Source of the DNA: Clostridia bacterium
GTDB lineage: Bacteria > Bacillota > Clostridia > Christensenellales > CAG-917
Direction: 5' to 3'
Length of the DNA stretch: 64,000 nucleotides
Assembly: GCA_900763875.1 (NCBI GenBank)
Contig: CAAFLX010000038.1
Coordinates: 1 to 64,000, forward strand
Below, one piece after another: positions 17,539 to 26,419 of this stretch (position 1 is the stretch's first letter; every line of letters starts with the position of its first letter). The notes beneath the pieces were generated by a model. It was given only the letters and a program-made list of their open reading frames with translations, was not told where the DNA came from and searched no databases. The translations under genes were made by a program, and so were the position numbers.

Positions 17539-17838
17539 AAATAAACAAAAAATCAAGCAAAATTGAGTCAGAAAACAGCAAATAAACCGCCAAAAAACAG
17601 TAAAAAAATACCCCAAAAGCCACCGAAAAAACAGCAAAAAACCTTGGAAAAATAAGCAGAAAAACACACAAAAACCGTCGAAAAGCCACCGAAAAACGCA
17701 CGAAAAACGAAGAAAAAACCCCGCAAAATCAATCAAAATTTAGGCAAAAAGACAGCAAAAAACACCAAAAACATGCCGAAAAAATCGCAGAAAACATGTG
17801 AAAAGCGCGCAAAAAAACAAGCGGATAATGACAAATAA
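17539..17838 (+). pseudogene. Decayed Lys-rich C-terminal tail of yabQ
   Basis: Reading on in the yabQ frame from its stop at 17536-17538, the next 100 codons spell a Lys/Pro/Ala/Asn-rich sequence (for example NKPPKNSKKIPQKPPKKQQK and PKKSQKTCEKRAKKQADNDK). Only two TAA codons (17542, 17653) occur before a TAA at 17836. The composition continues the tail of YabQ (RTENHPKNHRKKH). It is best read as a former long basic tail cut off by point mutations to TAA. It could also be simple A/C-rich low-complexity DNA. No other gene is seen between 17539 and 17914. Confidence 0.45.
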
Positions 17839-17914
17839 CGCTTTATTTTGTCTTGTTTTGCCCCTTGTCTTTCTTTGAGGGGGAAGTGTGCTATTATGGG
17901 TTGCGGAGGTGGAT

Positions 17915-18232
17915 ATGAGCAACGTAAAGCACAAAAATTGTATGGTAAGACAGCTTGCAAAGTCCGCAAAAGCACGCCTTTGCAAAAACGACTATGAGGG
18001 CGAATGCGGTGCGCCTTCGAGCGCGACTCCCGAACAAAAAGCCATATATCTGAAACTTGTCAAACTGCAAAAAGACGGGCAAAGCGTGGTGAATCCAGTG
18101 GCGAGTTTTGCCGACCAAGAGAAAATGCAAACCCTATCCCACGAAGAAAAACAACGCTACATACTCTCGCTTTGCGCCGACTATATAAGCGTCAAAAAAT
18201 ATATGGACGACAGGGCAAGAAAAATCGGATAG
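17915..18232 (+). CDS. Small hypothetical protein
   Basis: A 105-residue soluble protein of unrecognised family (MSNVKHKNCMVRQLAKSAKARLCKNDYEGE ... KYMDDRARKIG). It is mostly helical in appearance, with three cysteines and a charged C-terminus. The start at 17915 follows a very good ribosome site, GGAGGTG; an upstream ATG would include that site. It lies between the yabPQ pair and a zinc-ribbon membrane protein. No function is proposed. Confidence 0.65.
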   Translation: MSNVKHKNCMVRQLAKSAKARLCKNDYEGECGAPSSATPEQKAIYLKLVKLQKDGQSVVNPVASFADQEKMQTLSHEEKQRYILSLCADYISVKKYMDDRARKIG

Positions 18233-18475
18233 CACGATTTTTGCGGCGATTTTTTTAAGCGAGCAAAATCTCAAAAGGACAAATTGTCAAGCAAATTCGT
18301 CAAAAAATTTTGAGCTTTTCAAAACGCTTGATTTTTGCGCTAGCTCGGTGTTTATTGTGTCGTTTTGCACATATAAACCGCCGTTTTTGTGAAAATTGAG
18401 CGTTTTTGAGTTTTGAGAGGCGCACTTTTTCGAGCTTCTCGCGCGAATTTTGTGCAATTTTTTCTCTTTCTATCA
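18233..18475. other. AT-rich intergenic region without genes
   Basis: The stretch between the small hypothetical gene and the promoter at 18476 has T- and A-runs and no reading frame with a ribosome site. No strong terminator is visible. Confidence 0.5.
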
Positions 18476-18504
18476 TTGACTTTGACGCGCGATAATAATA
18501 TAAT
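18476..18504 (+). promoter_or_regulatory. Near-consensus sigma-A promoter
   Basis: TTGACT (18476-18481), exactly 17 bases, TATAAT (18499-18504). It lies 31 bases before the zinc-ribbon membrane protein, which also has AAGGAGA as ribosome site. Confidence 0.8.
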
Positions 18505-18535
18505 ATCAAAAGAATAGTTTTTAAGGAGATGAACT

Positions 18536-19342
18536 ATGTACACTAGATGTCCCAGCTGCAGAGCCGAAATCAGTTTCGAGCCTCCTGCGAATATGGAATC
18601 GCTTCCCGACGGCTACAAGCATCGCATCAAATGCCCCAGCTGCGGAGTGACCATTGGCGTTAAAATCAACAAAATCGACACAACTCCCGCCACTTTGGTG
18701 CAACAAGCGCCGGCATATACACAACCACAAACCAACTTCGAGCCGGTTTATACCAACGAAAACGAGGATTTCGTCCCCCAAAAGAAGGTCAAAGCAAAAC
18801 GCAGCGGCGTTGGCAGAAACGTCACTATGATGATTATGTCGCTCATTTTCATCGCTTTGAACGTTGTGGGCTATCTCGTCACCATCGGCACAATCAAAGT
18901 CGATGGCACGTTGTTTGGAATGACTTCATTTAACGGCATTGCTTTGTGGGCGGTGCTCTGTACATCACCTGAATCTTTTGCCACCTTATTTGAAATGGGC
19001 GTTGCTGTTGGCATCTTGTCAATCATTCCTATGATTGTGTTCACGCTTGCTTGTGTCAACTTCCTTGTTGCATTCATTTCCGCTTGCGGCAAAAAATACG
19101 GCAGAGCCTACAACCTTGTGTCAAGCCTTCTCTTGGCGGCAGGTTCAATCGTTATGCTTTTCAGCCCGTTTTTGGCAGCCAAAGAGCTTTGGGACAACAA
19201 CTTGCTCACATACTTTGCCGAAGAAATAATTGGCAAAGGTTTATATATGCTCTTTGTGTCGGCAGGTCTTGGCTTGATTCAACTCATTCTCGGTCTTTGC
19301 TTCTGCAAGTCCTTGAAAATCAAACAACCCAAAGTCAAATAA
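18536..19342 (+). CDS. Zinc-ribbon membrane protein of unknown function
   Basis: A 268-residue protein with an N-terminal zinc ribbon (C5-x2-C8 in YTRCPSC and C33-x2-C36 in IKCPSCG), a proline/glutamine-rich linker and about four membrane segments from residue ~95 to the C-terminus (MIMSLIFIALNVVGYLVTIG, VGILSIIPMIVFTLACVNFL, YNLVSSLLLAAGSIVMLF, GLYMLFVSAGLGLIQLILGL). The layout is common in Clostridia, but no function is known. Strong promoter, strong ribosome site and own terminator make it a single-gene unit. Confidence 0.75.
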   Translation: MYTRCPSCRAEISFEPPANMESLPDGYKHRIKCPSCGVTIGVKINKIDTTPATLVQQAPAYTQPQTNFEPVYTNENEDFVPQKKVKAKRSGVGRNVTMMIMSLIFIALNVVGYLVTIGTIKVDGTLFGMTSFNGIALWAVLCTSPESFATLFEMGVAVGILSIIPMIVFTLACVNFLVAFISACGKKYGRAYNLVSSLLLAAGSIVMLFSPFLAAKELWDNNLLTYFAEEIIGKGLYMLFVSAGLGLIQLILGLCFCKSLKIKQPKVK

Positions 19343-19360
19343 GCAAAAGCAACAACAATC

Positions 19361-19392
19361 AAAATCCATCGGCAACCCCGATGGATTTTTTT
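19361..19392 (+). terminator. Intrinsic terminator of the zinc-ribbon gene
   Basis: AAATCCATCGG and CCCGATGGATTT arms with a CAA loop, followed by eight T. Confidence 0.9.
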
Positions 19393-19414
19393 TACAACTG
19401 CGTTGCTCATTAAT

Positions 19415-19777
19415 TACGCCCTGAATGAGTGTGATTTCTTCCTCTACAAGGGTTGAGCGGCATGTACTCTTAAATGCAACTTCCCCTTTCCTCACGTGTT
19501 TTCCCTATCACCGTTCCCCCTCTGCGTGCCTTGAGGGAACCCACGGTGACCGCGTAGCGGGGGACAACACTCAGCACTCACATAGATTGCTATCGTCCTC
19601 TTGTTATGCCACTGCGCTTTGTGCGCCGGCTTCGCAACAGAATGGCGCAGTCGCTTGTACTATCCGTCAAGTTCGGCGTTCGCTTTTCTCGCCGCCTTGC
19701 GGCTCGCACTTTGAATAGGCACATACCGTGTATAAGAACGCTCCGAATAAGCGTTCGTTTATCCGCTACGCTTACGC
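19415..19777 (+). repeat. Dispersed repeat C, copy 1
   Basis: About 350 bp, also found at 40108-40490 (inverted), 52714-53090 and 57782-58155. Shared landmarks are CTTCCTCTACAAGG, CCTTCCTCACGTGTT, the GC-rich CCCACGGTGACCGCG, GCACTGCGCTTTGTGCGCCGG and CTCGCCGCCTTGCGGCTCG. Its two ends carry related direct repeats of the type ACATACCGTGTATAAGAACG...GAAT(A/G)AG. It contains no convincing gene, although frames on both strands are open by chance. Confidence 0.8.
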
Positions 19778-19803
19778 TCGCAATGACAACGTTAGCACGT
19801 TTG

Positions 19804-20051
19804 CAAAAACGGGATATTGAGATGAAGAGCAAGGAAGTGGCGTTTGGGCGGCAACCCTAATGTACAATGCGTACATGAGTCGACGAACAAATGTCACTGA
19901 CACAGCTATTCGCTCAATAGCACGTTTATAAAACGGGATATTTGGATGAATAACAAGGAAGGTTGCGTTCTGAACAGACAGGAGCGTACTTGTTGTACGT
20001 GACTGTTTGGGCAGACGCACCTGACGAAGTTAGTCGCCAAATAGCACGTTT
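19804..20051 (+). repeat. Nested hairpin element E, cluster of two units after ypeB
   Basis: Unit 1 (19804-19927): outer arms TATTGAG/CTCAATA, conserved GATGAAGAGCAAGGAA, stem GTGGCGTTTG pairing CAAATGTCAC with two G-U pairs, inner hairpin ATGTAC-AATGC-GTACAT, conserved CTGACACAGCTATTCG. Unit 2 (19929-20051): TATTTGG, GATGAATAACAAGGAA, inner hairpin ACAG-GA-GCGTAC-TTGTT-GTACGT-GA-CTGT, CTGACGAAGTTAGTCG, CCAAATA. The outer arm merges into the ypeB stop region. Confidence 0.65.
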
Positions 20052-21455
20052 TTATGCTGTGCGCGAGCCAAGAGCATCGTCAATAACGTAGAGAATATTG
20101 CACTCCTCACCCGTGCGCGCGTCAATATAAATATAATAAGTGCCGTTTTGTTGGCATTCAAACTCATAGGTGAGAAGTTCGATGGTTTCACGCAGGGGAA
20201 TGAGGGCGAGCCTACCCTCGCGAACGGGCGGAACGGATACGGCTTGAGTGGCTTGGGCAAGAGAGATTGCGGGAGTTGCCAGAGTGCGTGCGCAATGGTT
20301 GAAAGCATAGTGCGAGGCATCGAAACCCGTGACAAACAAGTCGCCCTCGCGCACTTTGACCTTGACAAGGTCGGGATAGAGAATTACGCCGTCCTGCACG
20401 GGGGCAAGGTTGACGACGCACTCACCCTCGGACGAGGACGACCACACGACTTGCATATCCTCAAAACCTGCCGACTTGGCAAATGCCAAGGCGCGAGATT
20501 GGCAAGTGTCGTGCGCCTCGATGACGCTTGCGCGCTGCGCATCGCCGTTTGAGTTGAGCGACACGAGCATTCCGCCCTGCTTTGCGATTTGCACATAGGC
20601 ACTGCCGCCGTCCGTTTGGACGATATAGTCAAGGGTTTTTATATCTCCCTCTCCCTCGCAAGAAAAGCGCACGCTTTGGGGATTGAGGCTTGCAAGACGC
20701 TTTTTCAGTGCGATTGCGCCCTGCTCGGCGGTGAGATTTTCACCGTGCAAACCCTTGACTTGCCTATTTTCAAGCGCGGACGAAAAAGGCCCGTCATATA
20801 TCATTTCGGGATAGTTGAAACTTGGCTCGGTGAACGCCGAAAACGACTTGACAAACACGTCAAGCGCGCCGTCGTCGGACAAGTTGAGATTTGCCTCGTC
20901 AAGATTTTTTTGCACGCTTTCAAGGGATTGTTGAAAGACGTCGGCAATCTCGCCCATTTTGTAGAGCCGCTCCCTGTCCTCTTTGCAAAGTTCTTTGCCC
21001 CCTGCAAGTTGCAAGGCGAGGGTGTGCGAATAGTCTCCTAGTTGGTTGACAAACTTTTGCGCCCTCAACACGCCGTCGTCGTTTGACTTGAACGTGGCAA
21101 GGTTTCCGCCTGCAAGCTCGCACGCGCTCCACACGTCATAGAGCAAAGATTGTTGCATCGCCATTGAGTTCGACACGCTGATTTTGCGCAAGTTTATGCC
21201 CAAATCGCTTGCGCCGTCAAGCAAATCGTAGTAGGCGCGCTGATATATTGCGTCCATTTGGCGTTGGTAGGAAAGGTGGGAGTTTAGGCTGGATTGCGCA
21301 TAGTAGAGGGCAACCGACAGCCCCACGATTGCGCAAGAGAACAAACCCATAATCGTGCCCAAAACCGCAATTTTGACGGTATTCGTTGAAGATTTAGGCT
21401 TGTTTTCCGCTTGTTTTTTTGCGGTTTTTCGTTGGTTTTGGTCTGTGTTTTTCAT
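20052..21455 (-). CDS. ypeB: YpeB, germination protein
   Basis: A 467-residue membrane-anchored spore protein required for SleB to be present and active in the cortex. It has a basic Lys/Gln-rich N-terminus, one membrane segment (about 31-53, VLGTIMGLFSCAIVGLSVALYYAQS) and a long extracytoplasmic region. C-terminal PepSY-like repeats end in TYEFECQQNGTYYIYIDARTGEECNILYVID. The start at 21455 has TAAGGAG at good spacing; a longer frame upstream lies in sleB and was rejected. It follows sleB by 11 bases, the standard sleB-ypeB operon. Confidence 0.92.
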   Translation of the reverse strand: MKNTDQNQRKTAKKQAENKPKSSTNTVKIAVLGTIMGLFSCAIVGLSVALYYAQSSLNSHLSYQRQMDAIYQRAYYDLLDGASDLGINLRKISVSNSMAMQQSLLYDVWSACELAGGNLATFKSNDDGVLRAQKFVNQLGDYSHTLALQLAGGKELCKEDRERLYKMGEIADVFQQSLESVQKNLDEANLNLSDDGALDVFVKSFSAFTEPSFNYPEMIYDGPFSSALENRQVKGLHGENLTAEQGAIALKKRLASLNPQSVRFSCEGEGDIKTLDYIVQTDGGSAYVQIAKQGGMLVSLNSNGDAQRASVIEAHDTCQSRALAFAKSAGFEDMQVVWSSSSEGECVVNLAPVQDGVILYPDLVKVKVREGDLFVTGFDASHYAFNHCARTLATPAISLAQATQAVSVPPVREGRLALIPLRETIELLTYEFECQQNGTYYIYIDARTGEECNILYVIDDALGSRTA

Positions 21456-21466
21456 ATATTTTCTCC

Positions 21467-22171
21467 TTAACAAAAGGCGTGATTGCCTATGGATAGTTTG
21501 ACGGTGCGAGAGAGCATCCACTTGCTTGTTGCCGTGCGCGGATTGTAATAGAATAGGCAACCGTAGCTAGGATCCCAACCGTTGAGAGCGTCCCTTGCGG
21601 CGTTGTAGGCGGATTGGTTGGGCTTGAGATTGATTTGTCCGTCGCTCACGCAATCGAACGCGCCTTGTTGATATACAACACCTGCAACACTGTTGGGAAA
21701 GGACGAGGAGCGCACTCTGTTGAGCACCACCGCCGCAACCGCCACTTGCCCTGCGTACGGCTCGCCCCTAGCCTCGCCGTAAACAACCCTTGCAAGAAGA
21801 TTGAGGTCGGTTGACGTTGCGCCGCTTGAAGAACTCGTCGGCTTGCTTGACAGACTTATGCCGAGTGCCTGCGCCGTGCGTGTGCCGACAATTCCGTCGG
21901 CTGCAAGTCCGTTTTTCTTTTGAAACGCTATGACCGCCGATTTGGTTTTTGCGCCGAAAATGCCGTCCGCACTGCCTTTGAGATAGCCCCATTTTATGAG
22001 CTTTTGTTGCACGGCTTTGACTTGCTCGCCCCTTGCTCCTTGCTTTAACGTTGCGGCATCGGCAACGTTTTCACCGCTCGTTTGGCACAAAAAACCTGCA
22101 AGGGTTGCAAGCACCAGCACGGTGGCAAAAACCAAAATCAAGCCTGTTGTTGCACTTGATTTGCAATTCAT
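21467..22171 (-). CDS. sleB: SleB, spore cortex-lytic transglycosylase
   Basis: Degrades cortex peptidoglycan containing muramic-delta-lactam on germination. The 234 residues comprise an N-terminal signal/membrane segment (about 8-30), a peptidoglycan-binding domain (about 42-105, LKQGARGEQVKAVQQKL, GIFGAKTKSAVIAFQ), a Ser/Thr linker and a hydrolase_2 catalytic domain (ARVVYGEARGEPYAGQVAVA; catalytic E133). The start has AGAGGTG upstream. It is divergent from spoIIR. Confidence 0.95.
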   Translation of the reverse strand: MNCKSSATTGLILVFATVLVLATLAGFLCQTSGENVADAATLKQGARGEQVKAVQQKLIKWGYLKGSADGIFGAKTKSAVIAFQKKNGLAADGIVGTRTAQALGISLSSKPTSSSSGATSTDLNLLARVVYGEARGEPYAGQVAVAAVVLNRVRSSSFPNSVAGVVYQQGAFDCVSDGQINLKPNQSAYNAARDALNGWDPSYGCLFYYNPRTATSKWMLSRTVKLSIGNHAFC

Positions 22172-22221
22172 ATTTCACCTCTTTTGGTGCTAGTTTTTCT
22201 CACCGCTCGGTTTTTATGCAG

Positions 22222-22250
22222 GTATACGCTTTGAAATTCGGGCAATAATC
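22222..22250 (+). promoter_or_regulatory. Possible sigma-F/G-type promoter of spoIIR
   Basis: GTATA (22222-22226) and GGCAATAATC (22241-22250) resemble the forespore sigma consensus (GYWTA and GGnRAnAnT), with a 14-base spacer that is shorter than ideal. The start codon follows only five bases after it and no ribosome site is present. SpoIIR is a known sigma-F target, which makes the match plausible. Confidence 0.35.
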
Positions 22251-22255
22251 TTGCT

Positions 22256-22807
22256 ATGAAAAAAAGATTGCGTATCACGTCGGTTTTGGTTTTGACAATG
22301 GTTTTGCTTGCCCTTGTGCTGTTTGGGTGCAGCCAACGCCCCTTGCAACAAACACTTGCAAAAGAGTGTATCCGAATACATATCCGCGCCAACTCTAACA
22401 GCGAGCAAGACCAAGCAATCAAGCTCAAAGTGCGAGATGAAATCACGTCGTATTTGACGGGTAGGCTTGAGGGGTGCAAGAGCAAAGCCGAGGCAAAAAG
22501 GACGCTTGATTGCGAAAAGGCAAATCTCGTGCAAATTGCAAATCAAGCACTTTATACAAACAATTTTGAATATAAAGCCTCGATTGCGCTGAAAAAGGAA
22601 TATTTTCCCGACAAGCAATACGGCGGTTACGACTTCCCCGAAGGCGAGTATGACGCGCTGATTGTCTACCTTGGCGAGGGCAAAGGCGACAACTGGTGGT
22701 GCGTTGCTTTTCCGCCGCTGTGCTTTGTGCCAAACACCTCAAACGGCGAGAGCATTGTGTATAAATCTTGGGTGAAAGAGATGCTTGACAAGTGGTTTGC
22801 AAAATAG
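22256..22807 (+). CDS. spoIIR: SpoIIR, forespore signalling protein
   Basis: Secreted from the forespore to trigger SpoIIGA, which activates pro-sigma-E in the mother cell. The 183 residues start with a lipoprotein-like signal (VLLALVLFGCSQ). The family signature is IRIHIRANSNSEQDQAIKLKVRDEI. The C-terminal part includes YDFPEGEYDALIVYLGEGKGDNWWCVAFPPLCF, the well-conserved GxGxNWWCVLFPPLC block. Length is normal. No Shine-Dalgarno sequence precedes the ATG. Confidence 0.95.
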   Translation: MKKRLRITSVLVLTMVLLALVLFGCSQRPLQQTLAKECIRIHIRANSNSEQDQAIKLKVRDEITSYLTGRLEGCKSKAEAKRTLDCEKANLVQIANQALYTNNFEYKASIALKKEYFPDKQYGGYDFPEGEYDALIVYLGEGKGDNWWCVAFPPLCFVPNTSNGESIVYKSWVKEMLDKWFAK

Positions 22808-22859
22808 AATAACTCACCGATTTGTGCAAATACTAACAAAAACCAAAAAGGAGAAAACT

Positions 22860-23276
22860 ATGAAAATCTATAAAGAAATCGTGCGAAACACAGAGGCCGG
22901 TGTGCAATCTATCGACAATATTTTGAACTACGTCAACTCTGAAAAACTGAAAAATCTCATCCTTGCGCAAAAGGAAACGATGGACGAATTCTACCAAAAA
23001 GCAAAGTCCGAGCTGTCGGAAAAAGATATTGACGATTCAAAAACCAACCCCGTTCAACGTATGATGCTCAAAGCAGGGGTGAAAATGAACGCGGGTATGA
23101 ACAACTCTCCCTCGCACCTTGCAAGTATGCTTATCGACGGCTACAATATGGGCATCGAGAGCGTGCAAAAGTGCGTCAACGAGCTAAACCGCGACGGCGT
23201 GGACGTGCCCGACATCGCAAAAGACCTGATGAAAGTCTACGACAAAAACATCAAGGCATTGCGCGCGTATTTGTGA
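22860..23276 (+). CDS. Hypothetical helical protein
   Basis: A 138-residue protein without signal peptide, almost entirely helix-forming in composition. It starts MKIYKEIVRNTEAGVQSIDNIL and contains NAGMNNSPSHLASMLIDGYNMGI. The size and a four-helix-like pattern suggest a helical bundle similar to small ferritin-like or DUF-type proteins of Clostridia, but no metal ligand set is clear. The start at 22860 has AAAAAGGAG upstream. It follows spoIIR by 52 bases and may be co-transcribed. Confidence 0.7.
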   Translation: MKIYKEIVRNTEAGVQSIDNILNYVNSEKLKNLILAQKETMDEFYQKAKSELSEKDIDDSKTNPVQRMMLKAGVKMNAGMNNSPSHLASMLIDGYNMGIESVQKCVNELNRDGVDVPDIAKDLMKVYDKNIKALRAYL

Positions 23277-23342
23277 CAATGCGCCCCTAAAACCTATTGG
23301 AAACAGCGCGCAAAAATCTCTTTTGCGCCTAAATTCAAAACG

Positions 23343-23372
23343 AAAACCGCCTAAATCAAGGCGGTTTCTCTT
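23343..23372. terminator. Weak bidirectional terminator
   Basis: AAACCGCC and GGCGGTTT pair around TAAATCAA. The T-run is short on the plus strand and better on the minus strand. It lies 65 bases after the helical protein gene. Confidence 0.55.
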
Positions 23373-23543
23373 ATGTTTTTCGTTTGCAAAAACAGCAATT
23401 TTTGAACGTAAATAACGGCATTTTTTTGCTTTTATTCAACTCTTTTGAATCGTGCGTTTACCGCCCATCCGCCACCTAATTACCAGCTAAATAATGCCGC
23501 TTGTCTGCCGTTTGTTTGTGAGGTTTGGATGTCTTGAAAAGCC

Positions 23544-25847
23544 TCACGCGCGGGCGTATATGACGTATTGGTCGTTGCCGAGGGGGACGTAACCCCAACT
23601 TATAGGCGAAGGACCGCCTTTCAGAGCGGCGGCACTCATTTGGACGCAAAGTGCCAAATTGCCGTTGGTTTTGCTGTAGCTCAACAACTCGTTGCGCTCG
23701 GCAACCGAATCCACTTTCAAATCAACAGTGGTCAAGCCTATGGTGATAAAAGTGTTTTGGTACACGTTGAAGACGGTGGTTGCGGCAGGAGCTTGCGTGC
23801 GCGCGCTGTGAGTGCTTGCAACGTCTGCGTCGGTTTTGAGGAAATAGCAATAATTGAGATACTCGTGCGTGACAGGCGACGCGTCTCGGACTGCCAAATC
23901 GCCCCAAGTGGTGTCCACGACATACCACTCGCGTATGCCGTCGCCGTCTGCATCGATGAGAACCTTGTTCCAAGCGTGTCCGCAGGACTTTTGCTCCTCT
24001 TCCGTCAAATTTTGCAAGTCTTTGTTGGCATAGCCCACAACTCTGACCGCTTTGATGTTTTCAATTCCGCAAAGGAGCGCGAACGCTTTGGACTTGCCGT
24101 CGCACACGGCGCGGTGGTCGTTGAATACTCCCTCAAGATAGAACGCGTTGTATTGAGAGGAGCTTGTGCCGCCAAGAGAGGCAACGGCATAGTCGTAGTC
24201 AACGACGTTGATAATCCAATCGTATATTGCGGCGACTTTTTGATAGTCGCTCATATCGTCGGAAAGGAAAGTTGCAAGCACGTCGCGCGCCTCGTCGTAA
24301 AGAGCTTTTAGGGCAACGCCTGCCTCGTCCGAATCGAAAATCGGCTTATAGCCGCAAGATACCGCGCGATAAAGCTCGTTGGAATTGGCAACTTTTACGC
24401 TCTGCGTTGCGCTGTCGATCGGGAGCGCGGTGCGCTTTTGGGTTTGCTCGCTATATCTCAAATGCCCTTGCACTTGAGTGCTGTCGGCTTTCGGCTCGTA
24501 CGCCTCGGCGGGAACGCCGAACACCGTGCCGTCAGAGAACGTCACCGAGCCTGTTGAGCCGCTTACCCTAATAGAATAGCTGAAATTGCCCGATTCGTCG
24601 CCGCCTTCTTCAACCGCTTTCGAGAGCTTTTCACTGAAAGTGGCGTTGTTGCACCAATCTCCTATTGCAAGGTATGCGTCGAAACTCACTCCCTTTTGGT
24701 GCTTGGATATTGCGTGTCCCATAAAGGCGTTGAGGTCGGTTTGAGAGGATATGAACGTGTCGTAATAGTTGCCAAGCCACAGGAATTTGTCCTCCATATG
24801 CGCTTTCATCTCGGCGGGGATTTTGCCAAGGTCATAGTCGAGCGCATAGACGATGATTTGTTTGCTTTCAACGTTTTGAATGGTGGCTTTAAGCACGTTT
24901 TTGCCATAGGACAATTTGACGGTTTGGGTGCGATTTTTGGATTCTAACACGGTGGTTTTGCCCGTCGAATCGGTGAGAGTCCAAACGCAAGCGGCGTTTT
25001 GGTCGGCACTCAACGGCATAAGCGACGTGGAAAAAGTTTTGGTTTTGTTGTCGCCATCGAGCGTTGTTTTGAAATAATAAGTGCCGTCGCAAAGCTCGGT
25101 GAGCGAATCGTCCGCGCTTATTGCAACGCTTTGCGCCATATCGAATTTTTTGACGAATACAAGGGTTAGTTCGCTTGAAGTCGTTTGAACGCCGTCGGTG
25201 ATTTCAACCTTGATTGCAACTTGACGCTCGTCCTTAACGTTGCCAACGCCAAACGTAAATTGCGCGCTGTTCTCCTCTTGCTTTGTGCCGTCCACAAACC
25301 ACGATACGCTCACAACCGTGCCGTCGGCAAGGTCGGATTGATTCCAATTTGCAACAAGCCGTACATCTTGCGCGCCCGACACGAGATTTTGTTGAATTAT
25401 GCCGTCTGCCATCGGCAAATTGGCGGATATAGTCGGCTCGGACAGTTTGGCAACTTCAACCTTTACGGTGATTTTGCCCGACGTGATAAGTCCGTTGACA
25501 ATGACGTAATACTCAAACTTTTTGTTGAGGTCGCTCTTTGTGAACGTCGTGCGGTAGGTTTTGTCGGTTGCGCCCTCAATTTTGTTGTCCTTGCCCTCGG
25601 ACACGACGTGCCACTCGACGCGCGCGCTTGACACTCTGTTGTTGTGCCAGTTGACGGCAAGCACCGTTTCAACGCCCAGTTGCGCCTTATATACGCCGTC
25701 CTCGACCTTGTCCAAACCGCTTACAACGTCAACGTCCGCGCTCGTTATCACCTTTTGCGCGTCAAAAAGTCCGCACGCAACGAGGCTTGCCGACAACAAG
25801 GCAATCATAATCGTGAGCAATGCGACTTTGAATATCTTTTTGTTCAT
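23544..25847 (-). CDS. Lipoprotein with transglutaminase-like domain
   Basis: A 767-residue predicted surface lipoprotein. The signal peptide ends at lipobox SLVAC (C25). Several beta-rich, Ig-like segments (about 30-330) precede a transglutaminase-like cysteine-protease fold. The triad is visible as C582 (AVCDGKSKAFALLCG), H624 (CGHAWNKV) and D645 (VVDTTWGD). Such domains crosslink or cleave peptides or glycan-linked proteins outside the cell; the substrate is unknown. It is the only gene of its transcription unit. The 136 bases upstream up to mrnC hold both promoters. Confidence 0.85.
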   Translation of the reverse strand: MNKKIFKVALLTIMIALLSASLVACGLFDAQKVITSADVDVVSGLDKVEDGVYKAQLGVETVLAVNWHNNRVSSARVEWHVVSEGKDNKIEGATDKTYRTTFTKSDLNKKFEYYVIVNGLITSGKITVKVEVAKLSEPTISANLPMADGIIQQNLVSGAQDVRLVANWNQSDLADGTVVSVSWFVDGTKQEENSAQFTFGVGNVKDERQVAIKVEITDGVQTTSSELTLVFVKKFDMAQSVAISADDSLTELCDGTYYFKTTLDGDNKTKTFSTSLMPLSADQNAACVWTLTDSTGKTTVLESKNRTQTVKLSYGKNVLKATIQNVESKQIIVYALDYDLGKIPAEMKAHMEDKFLWLGNYYDTFISSQTDLNAFMGHAISKHQKGVSFDAYLAIGDWCNNATFSEKLSKAVEEGGDESGNFSYSIRVSGSTGSVTFSDGTVFGVPAEAYEPKADSTQVQGHLRYSEQTQKRTALPIDSATQSVKVANSNELYRAVSCGYKPIFDSDEAGVALKALYDEARDVLATFLSDDMSDYQKVAAIYDWIINVVDYDYAVASLGGTSSSQYNAFYLEGVFNDHRAVCDGKSKAFALLCGIENIKAVRVVGYANKDLQNLTEEEQKSCGHAWNKVLIDADGDGIREWYVVDTTWGDLAVRDASPVTHEYLNYCYFLKTDADVASTHSARTQAPAATTVFNVYQNTFITIGLTTVDLKVDSVAERNELLSYSKTNGNLALCVQMSAAALKGGPSPISWGYVPLGNDQYVIYARA

Positions 25848-25947
25848 ATAGTCCTCGATTTACGCGCGGCAGAGCGCGCACGCGCCAAAGATTTTATGCT
25901 TTTATTTTATTCTATATATGCAATATTGTCAATAAACGCCTTTGCCG

Positions 25948-25976
25948 TTGCGATTTGCAAAATATTGTGCTACAAT
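25948..25976 (+). promoter_or_regulatory. Promoter of mrnC, predicted leaderless
   Basis: TTGCGA (25948-25953), 17 bases, TACAAT (25971-25976). The start codon is at 25984, only seven bases after the -10 box and with no ribosome site, so transcription should begin at or next to the A of ATG. Confidence 0.55.
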
Positions 25977-25983
25977 TCCATTT

Positions 25984-26409
25984 ATGACAGACAACTCGAT
26001 TTTCACGCTCAATACCCCCGTATCCAAGCAAGAGGCTCTTGCGCTGCACCCCATGGCTTTGGCTTTTGTGGGGGACGCGGTGCAATCTCTCTACACTCGC
26101 ACGAGAGTCACGATAGGCTCGAACCAAAAGACGGGCGCACTGCACCACGAGGTCACAAAAGTGGTCAAAGCCGTATCCCAAGCCGCCGAGGCGGAAAAAC
26201 TCCTCCCCCTCTTTGACGAGGACGAGCAGGATATTTTTAGGCGCGCAAGAAACTGCAAAGTGCAAACGAGCGCAAAACACGCCGAAATGAGCGAATATAG
26301 ACGTGCAAGCGGCTTTGAGGCTGTGCTGGGATTTTTGTATCTGACAGGCAACACTCAACGCCTCGAATCCTTTTTGAGCGTATGCTTTGAGGACAACATA
26401 AACAACTAG
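25984..26409 (+). CDS. mrnC: Mini-ribonuclease III (MrnC)
   Basis: Dimeric RNase III-like enzyme that matures the 23S rRNA ends in Firmicutes, lacking the double-strand RNA-binding domain. The 141 residues have the family core ALALHPMALAFVGDAVQSLYTR with the catalytic Asp, HHEVTKVVKAVSQ, RRARNCK and YRRASGFEAVLGFLYLTG with the second acidic site. It is followed 10 bases later by rlmB, as in other Firmicutes; the usual upstream cysS is absent here. Confidence 0.93.
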   Translation: MTDNSIFTLNTPVSKQEALALHPMALAFVGDAVQSLYTRTRVTIGSNQKTGALHHEVTKVVKAVSQAAEAEKLLPLFDEDEQDIFRRARNCKVQTSAKHAEMSEYRRASGFEAVLGFLYLTGNTQRLESFLSVCFEDNINN

Positions 26410-26419
26410 GAAGGAAACT

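Noticed and set aside
17302..17736. Minus-strand hydrophobic reading frame over the yabQ end and A-rich tail
   Set aside because: It is the complement of Lys-rich codons, giving Phe/Leu runs, has no ribosome site, and overlaps the better-supported yabQ.
19590..19860. Reading frames inside repeat C (Arg/Ser/Thr-rich)
   Set aside because: The same translation appears in every C copy but frames are broken differently, there are no ribosome sites, and the DNA is a dispersed non-coding repeat.
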